From: Opitutia bacterium UBA7876
Lineage (GTDB): Bacteria > Verrucomicrobiota > Verrucomicrobiia > Opitutales > Seribacteraceae
Assembly: GCA_002500665.1 (NCBI GenBank)
Contig: DLRY01000028.1
Coordinates: forward strand, 62,001-126,000
DNA length: 64,000 bases
Reading direction: 5' to 3'
A program made the translations under genes and the position numbers. The notes below the pieces were generated by a model. That model ran no database searches, had not been told where the DNA came from, and saw nothing but the letters and a program-made list of their open reading frames with translations. Below, in pieces: positions 1 through 7,946 of the stretch; the stretch's first letter is position 1; the number at the start of each line of letters is the position of its first letter.

Positions 1-736
1 GCAAACCCGCGAACCAGGCATCCGTCCGCCAGTCCCTGGTCAGGCCGTAGAGGCATCCCAACCCTATCTTGTTCACGCCCGCCCGGCCCAGACGGTCGGG
101 GGCCTCCAGCCTCCACTCGAAGTTCCTCTTCTTCCCCTTGAGGTGATGGGCCGCATAGCTTTCCCTCTCATAAGTCTCCTGATAGAGCATGACTGCGTGC
201 AGGCCCTCCTCTACCAGTCGCTCGTATTCCGTAGTCCGCAAGGGCTGAACCTCGATCGAGAGGTTCGCAAAATACCTGCGCAGAGCCCGCAAGGCATCAA
301 GAATGTAGTCCACGCCCACCTTCCGGCCCGACTCGCCCGTTACGAGCAGGACGTGCTCGAATCCATGCCCTTTGAGGACCCCCGCCTCCCGTAGCATTTC
401 CGGCACGGTTAGGGTTTTCCTAGGGATCGCATTGCCTAGGCTAAAACCACAGTAGTCGCACACGTTGGTGCACTCGTTGGAGAGGTAAAGGGGGGCGAAT
501 AGGCGGATGGTGTTGCCGAAGCGTCTCCGTGTCAGGCTCCGGGCGAGACGAGCCATCGGCTCGAGGAAGTTCTCTCCCGCACACGGAGAGAGCAAGGCAG
601 CAAAATCAGCCATTCCGCCCTGTCCCTTCCGTGCGAGAGCCCTTTCCACCTCCGTAGGCGTGGAGTTCTCGATCCGGGTGCTTGCCAAGCTCCAGTCCTG
701 CCGGCGATAAAGTTCGGTGAAGGTCGAGAAATTCAT
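1..736 (-). CDS. thiH: 2-iminoacetate synthase ThiH (3' part cut by window edge)
   Basis: Radical SAM enzyme that cleaves tyrosine to dehydroglycine, the glycine imine used with ThiG to build the thiazole of thiamine. My translation from the ATG at 736 stays open to base 1, giving 245 codons of a family usually near 370-380. The radical-SAM cluster motif CxxxCxxC is present (C89, C93, C96, in CTNVCDYCG). The start lies 4 bases after the thiG stop, so it is the last visible gene of the thiC operon. The C-terminal third lies outside the window. The identity is firm from motif plus context. Confidence 0.95.
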   Translation of the reverse strand, partial: MNFSTFTELYRRQDWSLASTRIENSTPTEVERALARKGQGGMADFAALLSPCAGENFLEPMARLARSLTRRRFGNTIRLFAPLYLSNECTNVCDYCGFSLGNAIPRKTLTVPEMLREAGVLKGHGFEHVLLVTGESGRKVGVDYILDALRALRRYFANLSIEVQPLRTTEYERLVEEGLHAVMLYQETYERESYAAHHLKGKKRNFEWRLEAPDRLGRAGVNKIGLGCLYGLTRDWRTDAWFAGL

Positions 737-740
737 GTCT

Positions 741-1529
741 TCAGCCCGCTTGGTCCAGAAAACCGGTCAGGGGGGATGTCGCCCTGGCCGAATCCGTAAC
801 CTCACCAAGCCCTGCCCGGAAAGCCCTTCTTCCGGCCTGCACGGCAAGGGCAAAGGCCTCACCCATCGCAACCGGATCGGGGGAAACCGCAAGCGCCGTA
901 TTGACGAGCACGGCATCAGCACCCATCTCGAGAGCCTCCGCAGCGTGGGAAGGGGAACCAATACCCGCATCCACAACCACCGGCACGCCCGCCTGCTCGA
1001 TAATGATCCTCAGGAATTCCCTGCTCTCCAGCCCTTTATTGCTTCCAATCGGGGCCCCCAGGGGCATCACGGCGGCAGCCCCTGCTTCCTCCAGCTTCCT
1101 GCATAAGACGGGGTCGGCATGGCAATACGGGAGAACAACAAACCCTTCCGAGGCCAGCTCCCGTGTCGCTTCAAGAGTCTCCACGGGATCGGGCATAAGG
1201 TACTTGGGATCCGGATGAATCTCGAGTTTAAGCCAATTGGTCGACAACGCCTCCCTCGCCATACGGGCTACGAAGACCGCTTCACGGGCATCCCGCACGC
1301 CAGAGGTATTGGGGAGAATCCTCGTATCCGCATCCTTCAGGTGATCGAGAATAGAATCCGACTCCCCTTCCGGGTTAACCCGCTTCATGGCAACCGTGAC
1401 CATCTCCGAACCGCTCGAGCGCACCACCTCTGCCAGAGTATCCCCCGATGAGAACTTGCCCGTTCCCACGAAAAGCCGCGAATGGAACGATTCGCCCCCA
1501 ACCAGCAAGGGATCACTAATACCGCTCAC
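741..1529 (-). CDS. thiG: Thiazole synthase ThiG
   Basis: Condenses deoxyxylulose 5-phosphate, dehydroglycine and ThiS thiocarboxylate sulfur into the thiazole phosphate of thiamine. The 262 aa length is normal. The TIM-barrel family is clear: the Schiff-base lysine is K101 in NWLKLEIHPD, followed by glycine-rich phosphate-binding loops (MPLGAPIGSNKG, VDAGIGSPSHAAEALEMGADA). Its start overlaps the thiE stop by 4 bp (ATGA), indicating translational coupling, and thiH follows after 4 bp. The DXP substrate could come from the dxs gene at 61661 in the same window. Confidence 0.97.
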   Translation of the reverse strand: MSGISDPLLVGGESFHSRLFVGTGKFSSGDTLAEVVRSSGSEMVTVAMKRVNPEGESDSILDHLKDADTRILPNTSGVRDAREAVFVARMAREALSTNWLKLEIHPDPKYLMPDPVETLEATRELASEGFVVLPYCHADPVLCRKLEEAGAAAVMPLGAPIGSNKGLESREFLRIIIEQAGVPVVVDAGIGSPSHAAEALEMGADAVLVNTALAVSPDPVAMGEAFALAVQAGRRAFRAGLGEVTDSARATSPLTGFLDQAG

Positions 1530-2185
1530 GAAACCACCTCCTCACGCTCGATTGCCTTGGCCCGAGCCACGAAGGCGGACAGGTTGCGACCAAAGCAATT
1601 CGTCTCCGAGAGAGCCGAGCAAACCGCCAAGCCCGCCACCCCCAACCTTGGGACCAAATCAAAGTCGGCCGAAGCCAATCCCCCTATCAGGAAGACTGGG
1701 ACGGGGCTCAGGGCAGCCGTAATGCAAAGAACTTCCTCCTCCTCAAGAACCAGGTTCAATTCCGTCTTCGTCCTCGATGCCCGAATGGGGCCTAGGCCCA
1801 CATAGTCGCAATCCCTCTCGTGCCGTACCATCTCTGCCTCAGCCGCGGAATGAACCGTGCGGCCAATCAGGGCTTGATCTCCAAGAATCCGTCGGGCCTC
1901 CACTGGCGAACCGTCCTCCATCCCGAGATGAACCCCTCCAGCCCCCGACTCGGCAGCCAATACCGGACAGTCGTTGATCACCAGAAAGGCCCCCCGTTCC
2001 CGGGCCAGTTCGGCGGATCGAAAGGCCTCCCGACGCAACTCCCCACCCGCGAGTTTCTTGCTCCGAAACTGGATGAAGGAAACTCCCGCATCAAGCATTC
2101 GCTCGACTTGAACGGAATGAGGCTCGGCCCAGGCATCACACGTAAGGGCAAGGAGGGGCGGAAGGGAGGAAGGGAGCGGGTTCAC
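1526..2185 (-). CDS. thiE: Thiamine-phosphate synthase ThiE
   Basis: Joins the pyrimidine (HMP-PP) and thiazole phosphate to make thiamine phosphate. The 219 aa protein keeps the family motifs: QFRSK (39-43), ND (71-72), GVHLGMED (84-91), GRTVH (108-112) and DYVGLGP (127-133). It overlaps the upstream ThiE/TenI-like gene by 4 bp and thiG by 4 bp. Of the two ThiE-fold genes in the operon, this one keeps the catalytic signature, so I assign it the synthase activity. Confidence 0.95.
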   Translation of the reverse strand: MNPLPSSLPPLLALTCDAWAEPHSVQVERMLDAGVSFIQFRSKKLAGGELRREAFRSAELARERGAFLVINDCPVLAAESGAGGVHLGMEDGSPVEARRILGDQALIGRTVHSAAEAEMVRHERDCDYVGLGPIRASRTKTELNLVLEEEEVLCITAALSPVPVFLIGGLASADFDLVPRLGVAGLAVCSALSETNCFGRNLSAFVARAKAIEREEVVS

Positions 2186-2859
2186 CTTCCGAGAGACCTT
2201 AGAAAAGCCGGAAGGGAACGTCCCTTGGCTCCCTTGGATTTACGCTTCAAATCGGCAAGGATCATGTCCTCCACCTTGAGAAAACCCTCAAGGGCCGAAA
2301 CAGGGTCCTTCTTTCCCCAGACCGCTCCCAGGATCGCAACACCCATAAAACCCATCTCAAGCAAGCCCCGTATCTTATTGCGTCTTATTCCCCCCAAAGC
2401 GTAGACGGCAGGGCATCCCTCCGCCTTCGGTTGAGCAAAGTAATCCTCAAGTGCGGACATCGGTACCTTCGGACCGTGCCCTTCCTTGGAAATCGACTCA
2501 AAGACCGGGCCGAAGAAAGCATAGTCGAGTTTCTCCTTGTTTTCGGCAAGCTTGGGAAGCCGGTGAAAGGATCGGCTCGAACTTCCCTCGACACTGATCC
2601 TTTTCTCGATCGAGGAATGGTGATACCCGGCGAGCGGATAATCCACGAGGAGCTCGGCATGGCGGTGCAGAACGACCTTCCTGATACACTTCTCGGGCAG
2701 CTTGTCGAGAATCCTGGCGACCTCCCTGGCGGAATGGTCGGGCTTGCGCAAATGGAAACGGGCCAGTCCGGAATCGAACATCTCCTCGACGTGATAGGCC
2801 TCCCGGTGCCTCATACGGGGAGAGGAAATCAGGATCAGCATGGGGGAACCGCCCTTCAT
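2182..2859 (-). CDS. ThiE/TenI-like protein, divergent paralogue
   Basis: The 225 aa protein has the ThiE/TenI TIM-barrel fold: HLRKP at 36-40, DYAFFGPVF at 112-120 and a late ALGGI phosphate-binding loop. Unlike its neighbour it lacks the ND pair and GVHLG of ThiE and has GYHHSS instead. That fits a TenI-like thiazole tautomerase or a specialised partner better than a second synthase. The C-terminal 25 residues are basic (KRKSKGAKGR). It overlaps thiS (4 bp) and thiE (4 bp). Function beyond thiamine synthesis is inference. Confidence 0.75.
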   Translation of the reverse strand: MKGGSPMLILISSPRMRHREAYHVEEMFDSGLARFHLRKPDHSAREVARILDKLPEKCIRKVVLHRHAELLVDYPLAGYHHSSIEKRISVEGSSSRSFHRLPKLAENKEKLDYAFFGPVFESISKEGHGPKVPMSALEDYFAQPKAEGCPAVYALGGIRRNKIRGLLEMGFMGVAILGAVWGKKDPVSALEGFLKVEDMILADLKRKSKGAKGRSLPAFLRSLGR

Positions 2860-3059
2860 CCTCCCTGCGTCGCTTGTACGAGGATCACGCGGTCCCCCTC
2901 GTTAAGCTCGTAGTCGGCAGTCTCTTCACGAGGCACGACCTGCTCGTTCACGGCTACCGCCCACCCAGCCAGACCGGAAAAATCCGCATCCTTCAGAAGG
3001 TCCCCAACCGTCTTCTCTCCCGCCAACTCGCGAGCCTCGTCGTTAAGGAAAATCTTCAT
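2856..3059 (-). CDS. thiS: Sulfur carrier protein ThiS
   Basis: Small ubiquitin-fold protein of 67 aa ending in Gly-Gly (ATQGG). The C terminus is adenylated and thiocarboxylated, then donates sulfur to ThiG. Length, beta-grasp pattern (MKIFLNDEARELAG... GDRVILVQATQGG) and position are diagnostic. It overlaps both thiC and the TenI-like gene by 4 bp. The activating ThiF is not in this window. Confidence 0.95.
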   Translation of the reverse strand: MKIFLNDEARELAGEKTVGDLLKDADFSGLAGWAVAVNEQVVPREETADYELNEGDRVILVQATQGG

Positions 3060-5026
3060 TCCTTCTCTTGGTGGGAATAAATTTCAGACCCCGCTTCCAC
3101 GAACTCCCTCGCCTTTTCTTCCATTCCAGCCCTAAGAGCCTCATCATCGTGCTGGTAGCCGTTTTCCCGGGCGTACTGCCTGACGTCCTCGGAAATCTTC
3201 ATCGAACAGAAATGCGGGCCGCACATGGAACAAAAGTGAGCCGTCTTGGCCCCCTCCTGGGGCAGGGTTTGGTCATGGAACTCACGGGCCTTGTCGGGAT
3301 CAAGCGAAAGGTTGAACTGATCCTCCCAGCGAAACTCGAAGCGGGCCTTTGACAGGGCGTTGTCACGGAACTGGGCGGCCGGGTGACCCTTGGCAAGGTC
3401 CGCAGCATGAGCGGCGAGCTTGTAGGTGATGACCCCTTCCCTGACATCCTCGCGGTCAGGCAGACCAAGGTGTTCCTTGGGGGTGACGTAGCAGAGCATG
3501 GCGCAACCGTACCAGCCAATCATGGCGGCCCCGATCCCGCTGGTGATGTGGTCGTATCCGGGGGCCACGTCGGTGGTCAGGGGACCGAGCGTGTAAAAGG
3601 GAGCCTCGTGACACCATTCGAGCTGCTTTTCCATGTTCTCCTTGATCATGTGCATCGGCACGTGTCCCGGCCCTTCGTTCATGACCTGCACCCCGAATTT
3701 CCAAGCCCGGGTGGTCAGTTCTCCCTGAGTCTTGAGTTCGGCAAACTGGGCCTCGTCGTTGGCATCTGCGATCGAGCCAGGCCTTAGGCCGTCCCCAATA
3801 GAAAAGGAGATATCGTAGGCCGCCATGATTTCGCAGATTTCGTCCCATTTTTCGTAAAGAAAGTTCTCCTTGTGATGAGCCAGGCACCACTTAGCCATGA
3901 TGGAACCGCCCCGGCTCACGATGCCCGTCATCCTCCGGCTCGTCATCGGGACGTAGGGCAGGAGAACGCCGGCATGAATGGTGAAGTAGTCGACCCCCTG
4001 CTCAGCCTGCTCGATCAGGGTATCGCGAAAAATTTCCCAAGTCAGGTCCTCGGGCTTTCCGCGGACCTTCTCCAAGGCTTGGTAAATGGGAACCGTACCT
4101 ACCGGAACGGGACAGTTGCGAATGATCCACTCGCGGGTGCGGTGGATGTTCTTGCCCGTGGACAAGTCCATCAGGGTGTCGCCCCCCCACTTGGTCGCCC
4201 AGCGCATCTTCTCCACCTCCTCCTCGATGGAGGAAGCGACGGCCGAGTTCCCGATGTTGGCATTGATCTTGACCAGAAAATTCCGCCCGATGATCATCGG
4301 CTCGAGCTCCGGGTGGTTGACGTTGGCCGGTATAATGGCCCGCCCCCGGGCAACCTCGTCACGGACAAACTCGGGCGTAATCTCGGACGGGATGGCCGCC
4401 CCGAACGATTCGCCCGGATGCTGATGTAGAAGCGAATTCCTAGCCTCCCCGGGGGAAGTTTCAAGTTTCTCGGAGAGGGCTTGTAGCTTCATATTCTCTC
4501 GGATGGCCACGAATTCCATCTCCGGGGTCACGATACCCTGCCTCGCGTAGTGGAGTTGGGTAACGACCTTTCCCTTCCTAGCCCGCAGGACGGCGAGGCC
4601 CGAACGGTCGAAGTCGGGCAACTCACCCGTGCGCTCGTCGGTGCGGTCGGCGTGCTTCTCCGAAAGGTAGCCATTGTCCATGGGTTGCACGGCCCTTCCC
4701 TCCACCTCCTCGACGTCTCTACGCTCCCGAATCCAGCCCGCCCGCAAGGCAGGCAAGCCAAGGACGTGGTCGCCGTGAAAGTCCGGATCCCCCCATGGGC
4801 CGGAGGTATCGTAGACCCGGACCGGCTCGTTCGGCTCGCTCGATCCATCCGGCAGGCTGCTTGGGGAAAGCGAAATTTCCCGCATCGGCACTGCGATGTC
4901 AGGCCGACTGCCCTCTAGGTATACCCTGGATGAGTTGTGAAACGACTTGTGACCGTCTTCCTTTTGATCTTCGACTTTCTTTATCATGGCTTTGAAGGTT
5001 GAATCGCCAGAGATCATCGAAGTCAT
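3056..5026 (-). CDS. thiC: Phosphomethylpyrimidine synthase ThiC
   Basis: Radical SAM enzyme converting aminoimidazole ribotide to HMP phosphate, the pyrimidine of thiamine. The 656 aa protein carries the C-terminal [4Fe-4S] motif CSMCGPHFC (C599, C602, C607) and the N-terminal ThiC-associated domain. A TTG at 5038 is in frame, but the sequence there reads TTGAGGTTTGCAATG. GAGG (5033-5036) is a Shine-Dalgarno site 6 bases before the ATG at 5026, so I chose that start. This SD is only a few bases past the TPP aptamer, consistent with riboswitch control of translation initiation. First gene of the thiamine operon. Confidence 0.96.
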   Translation of the reverse strand: MTSMISGDSTFKAMIKKVEDQKEDGHKSFHNSSRVYLEGSRPDIAVPMREISLSPSSLPDGSSEPNEPVRVYDTSGPWGDPDFHGDHVLGLPALRAGWIRERRDVEEVEGRAVQPMDNGYLSEKHADRTDERTGELPDFDRSGLAVLRARKGKVVTQLHYARQGIVTPEMEFVAIRENMKLQALSEKLETSPGEARNSLLHQHPGESFGAAIPSEITPEFVRDEVARGRAIIPANVNHPELEPMIIGRNFLVKINANIGNSAVASSIEEEVEKMRWATKWGGDTLMDLSTGKNIHRTREWIIRNCPVPVGTVPIYQALEKVRGKPEDLTWEIFRDTLIEQAEQGVDYFTIHAGVLLPYVPMTSRRMTGIVSRGGSIMAKWCLAHHKENFLYEKWDEICEIMAAYDISFSIGDGLRPGSIADANDEAQFAELKTQGELTTRAWKFGVQVMNEGPGHVPMHMIKENMEKQLEWCHEAPFYTLGPLTTDVAPGYDHITSGIGAAMIGWYGCAMLCYVTPKEHLGLPDREDVREGVITYKLAAHAADLAKGHPAAQFRDNALSKARFEFRWEDQFNLSLDPDKAREFHDQTLPQEGAKTAHFCSMCGPHFCSMKISEDVRQYARENGYQHDDEALRAGMEEKAREFVEAGSEIYSHQEKE

Positions 5027-5040
5027 TGCAAACCTCAAGT

Positions 5041-5131
5041 TTTCCCTACGGCGACTTGTATCGCATCAGGTTCGAAGGGTAACTTGCGGATCGCGCCTGC
5101 CTCTCAGTCCATCGCCTACGGACTCCCCCAA
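5041..5131 (-). promoter_or_regulatory. TPP riboswitch (THI element) of the thiC operon
   Basis: Read on the minus strand, the leader has the classic thi-box order: GGGGGAGTCC, then CTGAGA (5102-5107), then GCGGATCGCG-like pairing sequence, then CCCTTCGAACCTGAT (ACCTGAT at 5065-5071), ending CGTAGGGAA. It lies immediately upstream of thiC with its 3' end about 5 bases from the thiC Shine-Dalgarno. Binding of thiamine pyrophosphate should turn the operon off. No terminator stem with a T-run is visible between aptamer and start, so SD sequestration is the likelier mechanism (inference). Confidence 0.95.
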
Positions 5132-5143
5132 ACTGTCGAGTCT

Positions 5144-5171
5144 TTTGTAAAGGGCTTTGAGGGAAAATCAA
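5144..5171 (-). promoter_or_regulatory. Possible sigma-70 promoter for the thiC operon
   Basis: On the minus strand TTGATT (5166-5171) and TACAAA (5144-5149) are separated by 16 bp, each matching the consensus at four of six positions. Transcription would begin a few bases before the TPP aptamer, the expected place. The motifs are weak and placement is the main support. I see nothing else definable in the roughly 240-bp divergent gap up to 5371. Confidence 0.4.
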
Positions 5172-5371
5172 CCAAAAGAATACAAATTCCCAACAAGCCA
5201 TGGTGGCCCTTGCAACTCTTCACTACCCACTTTGATGGTCCGGCGGCACTAACTCCCTTCCTCTCATCCCCTTAAAGTGAGATCTTGCCGCATACGGAAG
5301 GAACTAATTGATTCAGCGATAAATTTCCACTAGGTTGCATCCATCGATTACATTCTCAACCCAGTTCATCT

Positions 5372-6067
5372 ATGAAAAAAACACTGTTTCTCACGGCACT
5401 CGCCTTCCTCTCAACATCCTTTGCCTCCGCAGAGATGCGCAAGTGGACAAGCGCCCAAGGCAGTACCATAGAGGCGGAACTTGTCGACTACTCGGACCGG
5501 GTGGTGGTCTTGCGCTCGGCCGAGGGAAGGAAGATCTCGCTGCGCCTTAATCAGCTTTCACCCACGGATCAGGCTTTCGTACTCGGCGGGAAGAAGGAGA
5601 AATCGACTCCCACAGTACCAGAGAAACCCCAACTGAAGCCCGGCTTGGCGGAGATGCTCCCTCAGGAAATCCTCGACTCGGCTGGAAACAAAGTTCCCCG
5701 GGACGAACTGGCGGGCAAGATGGTGGGGTTTTACTTCTCCGCGCACTGGTGTCCGCCATGCCGAGGATTCACCCCAAACCTCGTTAAGTTCCGCGATTCC
5801 AACAACGAGGACTTCGAGGTCGTGTTCGTGAGCAGCGACAAGTCCCCCGAGGCCCAGATGGGCTACATGAGGGAGACGGGAATGAAGTGGTACACCCTTC
5901 CTCACCGCTCGAGCGATGCCAACGCTTTGTCCCAGAAGTTCGGAATCAGGGGAATCCCCGCCTTGATCATCGTTTCCCCGGACGGGAAAACCATAACCAA
6001 AGAGGGACGCAGGGACGTGAGTTCGAACCCGGGCGGAGCGATCGAGACCTGGTCGAAGTCGTCCTGA
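5372..6067 (+). CDS. Secreted thioredoxin-like (nucleoredoxin/TlpA-type) protein
   Basis: 231 aa. Residues 1-20 form a signal peptide (KK, hydrophobic core, SFASA cleavage site). Residues about 21-70 resemble an SHD1-type domain common in Planctomycetes and Verrucomicrobia. Residues about 90-228 are a thioredoxin fold with redox motif WCPPC at 126-130 and the cis-Pro loop GIRGIPALIIV. The HWCPPCRGFTPNL context is of the nucleoredoxin/tryparedoxin type. It probably acts as a thiol-disulfide reductase outside the cytoplasm; the substrate is unknown. It is transcribed away from the thiamine operon. Confidence 0.85.
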   Translation: MKKTLFLTALAFLSTSFASAEMRKWTSAQGSTIEAELVDYSDRVVVLRSAEGRKISLRLNQLSPTDQAFVLGGKKEKSTPTVPEKPQLKPGLAEMLPQEILDSAGNKVPRDELAGKMVGFYFSAHWCPPCRGFTPNLVKFRDSNNEDFEVVFVSSDKSPEAQMGYMRETGMKWYTLPHRSSDANALSQKFGIRGIPALIIVSPDGKTITKEGRRDVSSNPGGAIETWSKSS

Positions 6068-6125
6068 CGACCGGAAGAACAACCCGGCCCACCTTCCCAA
6101 GGTAGTCCAAACCGACTGACCTTCC

Positions 6126-6935
6126 TTGAGCGTCCAGGAAAAATACGCCGTTTCCAAGCGACGGAAACAGACAGGGACCTTTACCGCGAAGGAAATTATC
6201 CAACTCCTCAAGATCAGGGAGTTAAGTACCATCCACAAGGTAAAGGTGGAGGGCAGGGAGATCAGCGTGGGCGAATTCGTCTCGGCTCACGAGGCGGGCG
6301 AACTACCCGAGCAAAATGCAGTCGAGCCAACACCCGAACCGACGAAGCCGATAAAAGCCCCTAAGACCTCCACAAAACCTTCGCCTTCCCCGCCAGCCAA
6401 ACCAAAGGCAGTTCAGCCCGGACCGCCCGCCTCGGGCTCACCACCCAAGCCCATGCCCGCGCCTCCCACACCAAAGCCCCCTCCTGTCAGGCCTCCCAAA
6501 GCCCGCGAAGAAAGCCAGCCTCCGAAACCGACCCCTCCAGTCGAGGAGGAAAACGAGGAGGAAGAAGCCCCGCGGAGACTGCGGAGCAAGGAGCCGAACC
6601 TGATGGCCGCCAAACGGTCCCGCAAACCCATCCTCAGGAATTCCCTCCTCGTTGTAGCTTTCATCTGCATCGCGTATGCCTTCGCAAGCCATTTCAATCA
6701 CTATGGCCTCAAGAAGGGACTTGAGAGCCACTTGCAGAGAATCTCGCCTTTGGCTAGGATCGAGGTGACTGAACTCACGATTGATGGATACTACTTCATC
6801 CACAACCCCCGCAAGGCGAGGATCGATAGCCTGATTAACGGTGAAAGGCACAGCCATGAGTTCGAGGTGAGCGGAAATGGAATAACCAGCAAGGTAAGCC
6901 TGAAGTTCGTCCAATCTCTGCCGGTGGAAGAGTAG
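6126..6935 (+). CDS. GYF_2-domain membrane protein with proline-rich linker
   Basis: 269 aa with a TTG start; no strong SD is visible, so the exact start is uncertain. Residues about 6-52 resemble the GYF_2 (DUF4339) fold, but the usual GPxT core is degenerate (KQTGTFTAKEI). Residues 68-138 are a proline/lysine-rich linker, 139-147 an acidic run, 171-190 one transmembrane helix, and about 60 residues follow outside. The layout suggests a cytoplasmic recognition domain on a flexible arm tied to the inner membrane. The function is not known to me. It is convergent with another GYF_2 membrane protein at 7016. Confidence 0.7.
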   Translation: MSVQEKYAVSKRRKQTGTFTAKEIIQLLKIRELSTIHKVKVEGREISVGEFVSAHEAGELPEQNAVEPTPEPTKPIKAPKTSTKPSPSPPAKPKAVQPGPPASGSPPKPMPAPPTPKPPPVRPPKAREESQPPKPTPPVEEENEEEEAPRRLRSKEPNLMAAKRSRKPILRNSLLVVAFICIAYAFASHFNHYGLKKGLESHLQRISPLARIEVTELTIDGYYFIHNPRKARIDSLINGERHSHEFEVSGNGITSKVSLKFVQSLPVEE

Positions 6936-7015
6936 AGGCGCTGAAGCTCACTTCGGTCCGAGCCTGGGGATTCCGAACCCCGTCCAATCGTTTGCCGGCA
7001 GGATTCACTGGACAA

Positions 7016-7663
7016 TTAATTGTAACCTAAGAGTGCTATTTGGAGTACGAATGGCAGGACTACGAAAACAAGAAAGTAGATAACAATCAAAAGCACGGTT
7101 AATTTGCCCACAAAGGCCCAAAAGGATCGTTGAGCTTCCAGTGCGACCTCAAGATCAATTTCGGATTTGCTGATTCGAAGTTTGGCTGATGCCCTCCCAT
7201 ACTGATAGAGCTTCAAGGCAGGATAAAAATAGAGGGCTCCCGTTAACAGGAAAACAAGACAAGCCACTACCCCGAAAGCTTTTGAAATAGAGGATAATAA
7301 AAAAAGCATCCCGACACCGTTCAGCATCATCAGTGTGCAGAAAATAAAGCTAAGAACGGACAATAAAGTGACCCACTTTTCAGTTCTACCCAATTTGTCA
7401 ACGATGGTAGGGGAGATGGCACGATCTCGGAGGGGAGCTACAAGGGGTGAATCCCGATTAGAAGTTGACGGGGATAGATTTAGTGAGAAGCCGGCTCCCA
7501 ATTCTGGGAATTGAGATAACTGCATCCATTCCTTTCGGTCCGAAGAGGCAAAATCCGTTGCCGCAAAGTTTCCCTTGGCAAGATATCCGATCATTTTCTC
7601 AATCGTATATGGGCCGTACTCCCGGTTTTCTCTTATGACATAAAATTGCACAATAGAAGACAT
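7016..7663 (-). CDS. GYF_2-domain multi-pass membrane protein
   Basis: An ATG at 7744 gives 242 aa, but the conserved domain begins at the internal ATG at 7663 (215 aa), which I prefer; no SD decides it. The N-terminal GYF_2 motif is clear: QFYVIRENREYGPYTIEKM, with the GPYT core. After a linker come about three to four hydrophobic segments (LLSVLSFIFCTLMML, FGVVACLVFLLTGALYF, KLTVLLIVIYFLVFVVL). The sequence is lower in GC than its neighbours, which hints at faster evolution or acquisition. Function unknown. Confidence 0.65.
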   Translation of the reverse strand: MSSIVQFYVIRENREYGPYTIEKMIGYLAKGNFAATDFASSDRKEWMQLSQFPELGAGFSLNLSPSTSNRDSPLVAPLRDRAISPTIVDKLGRTEKWVTLLSVLSFIFCTLMMLNGVGMLFLLSSISKAFGVVACLVFLLTGALYFYPALKLYQYGRASAKLRISKSEIDLEVALEAQRSFWAFVGKLTVLLIVIYFLVFVVLPFVLQIALLGYN

Positions 7664-7946
7664 AAAGAACACATATGACTTAATATTCGGCCAGTTAATT
7701 CGAAAGAAGCAGCATTGCCAATTCAAAAAACGGTGGAATGACATATTGAATCCGTCATAATGCTAGGTTCTCCACTTTGCCTCTTTAGAGAAGGCGCAAA
7801 CCTAAGCTCAATGGTTCGAAAATAGAGTTCCGCTTCATGGTTTGCCTGAATTATAAACCTCCTCCTCAAATGGCTAGGAGCAAAAAGTTCCCAAATTTCA
7901 TGGATGGTACGAACCCGTAATTCCCGCTCTTGCCTAGGAGAGAACG

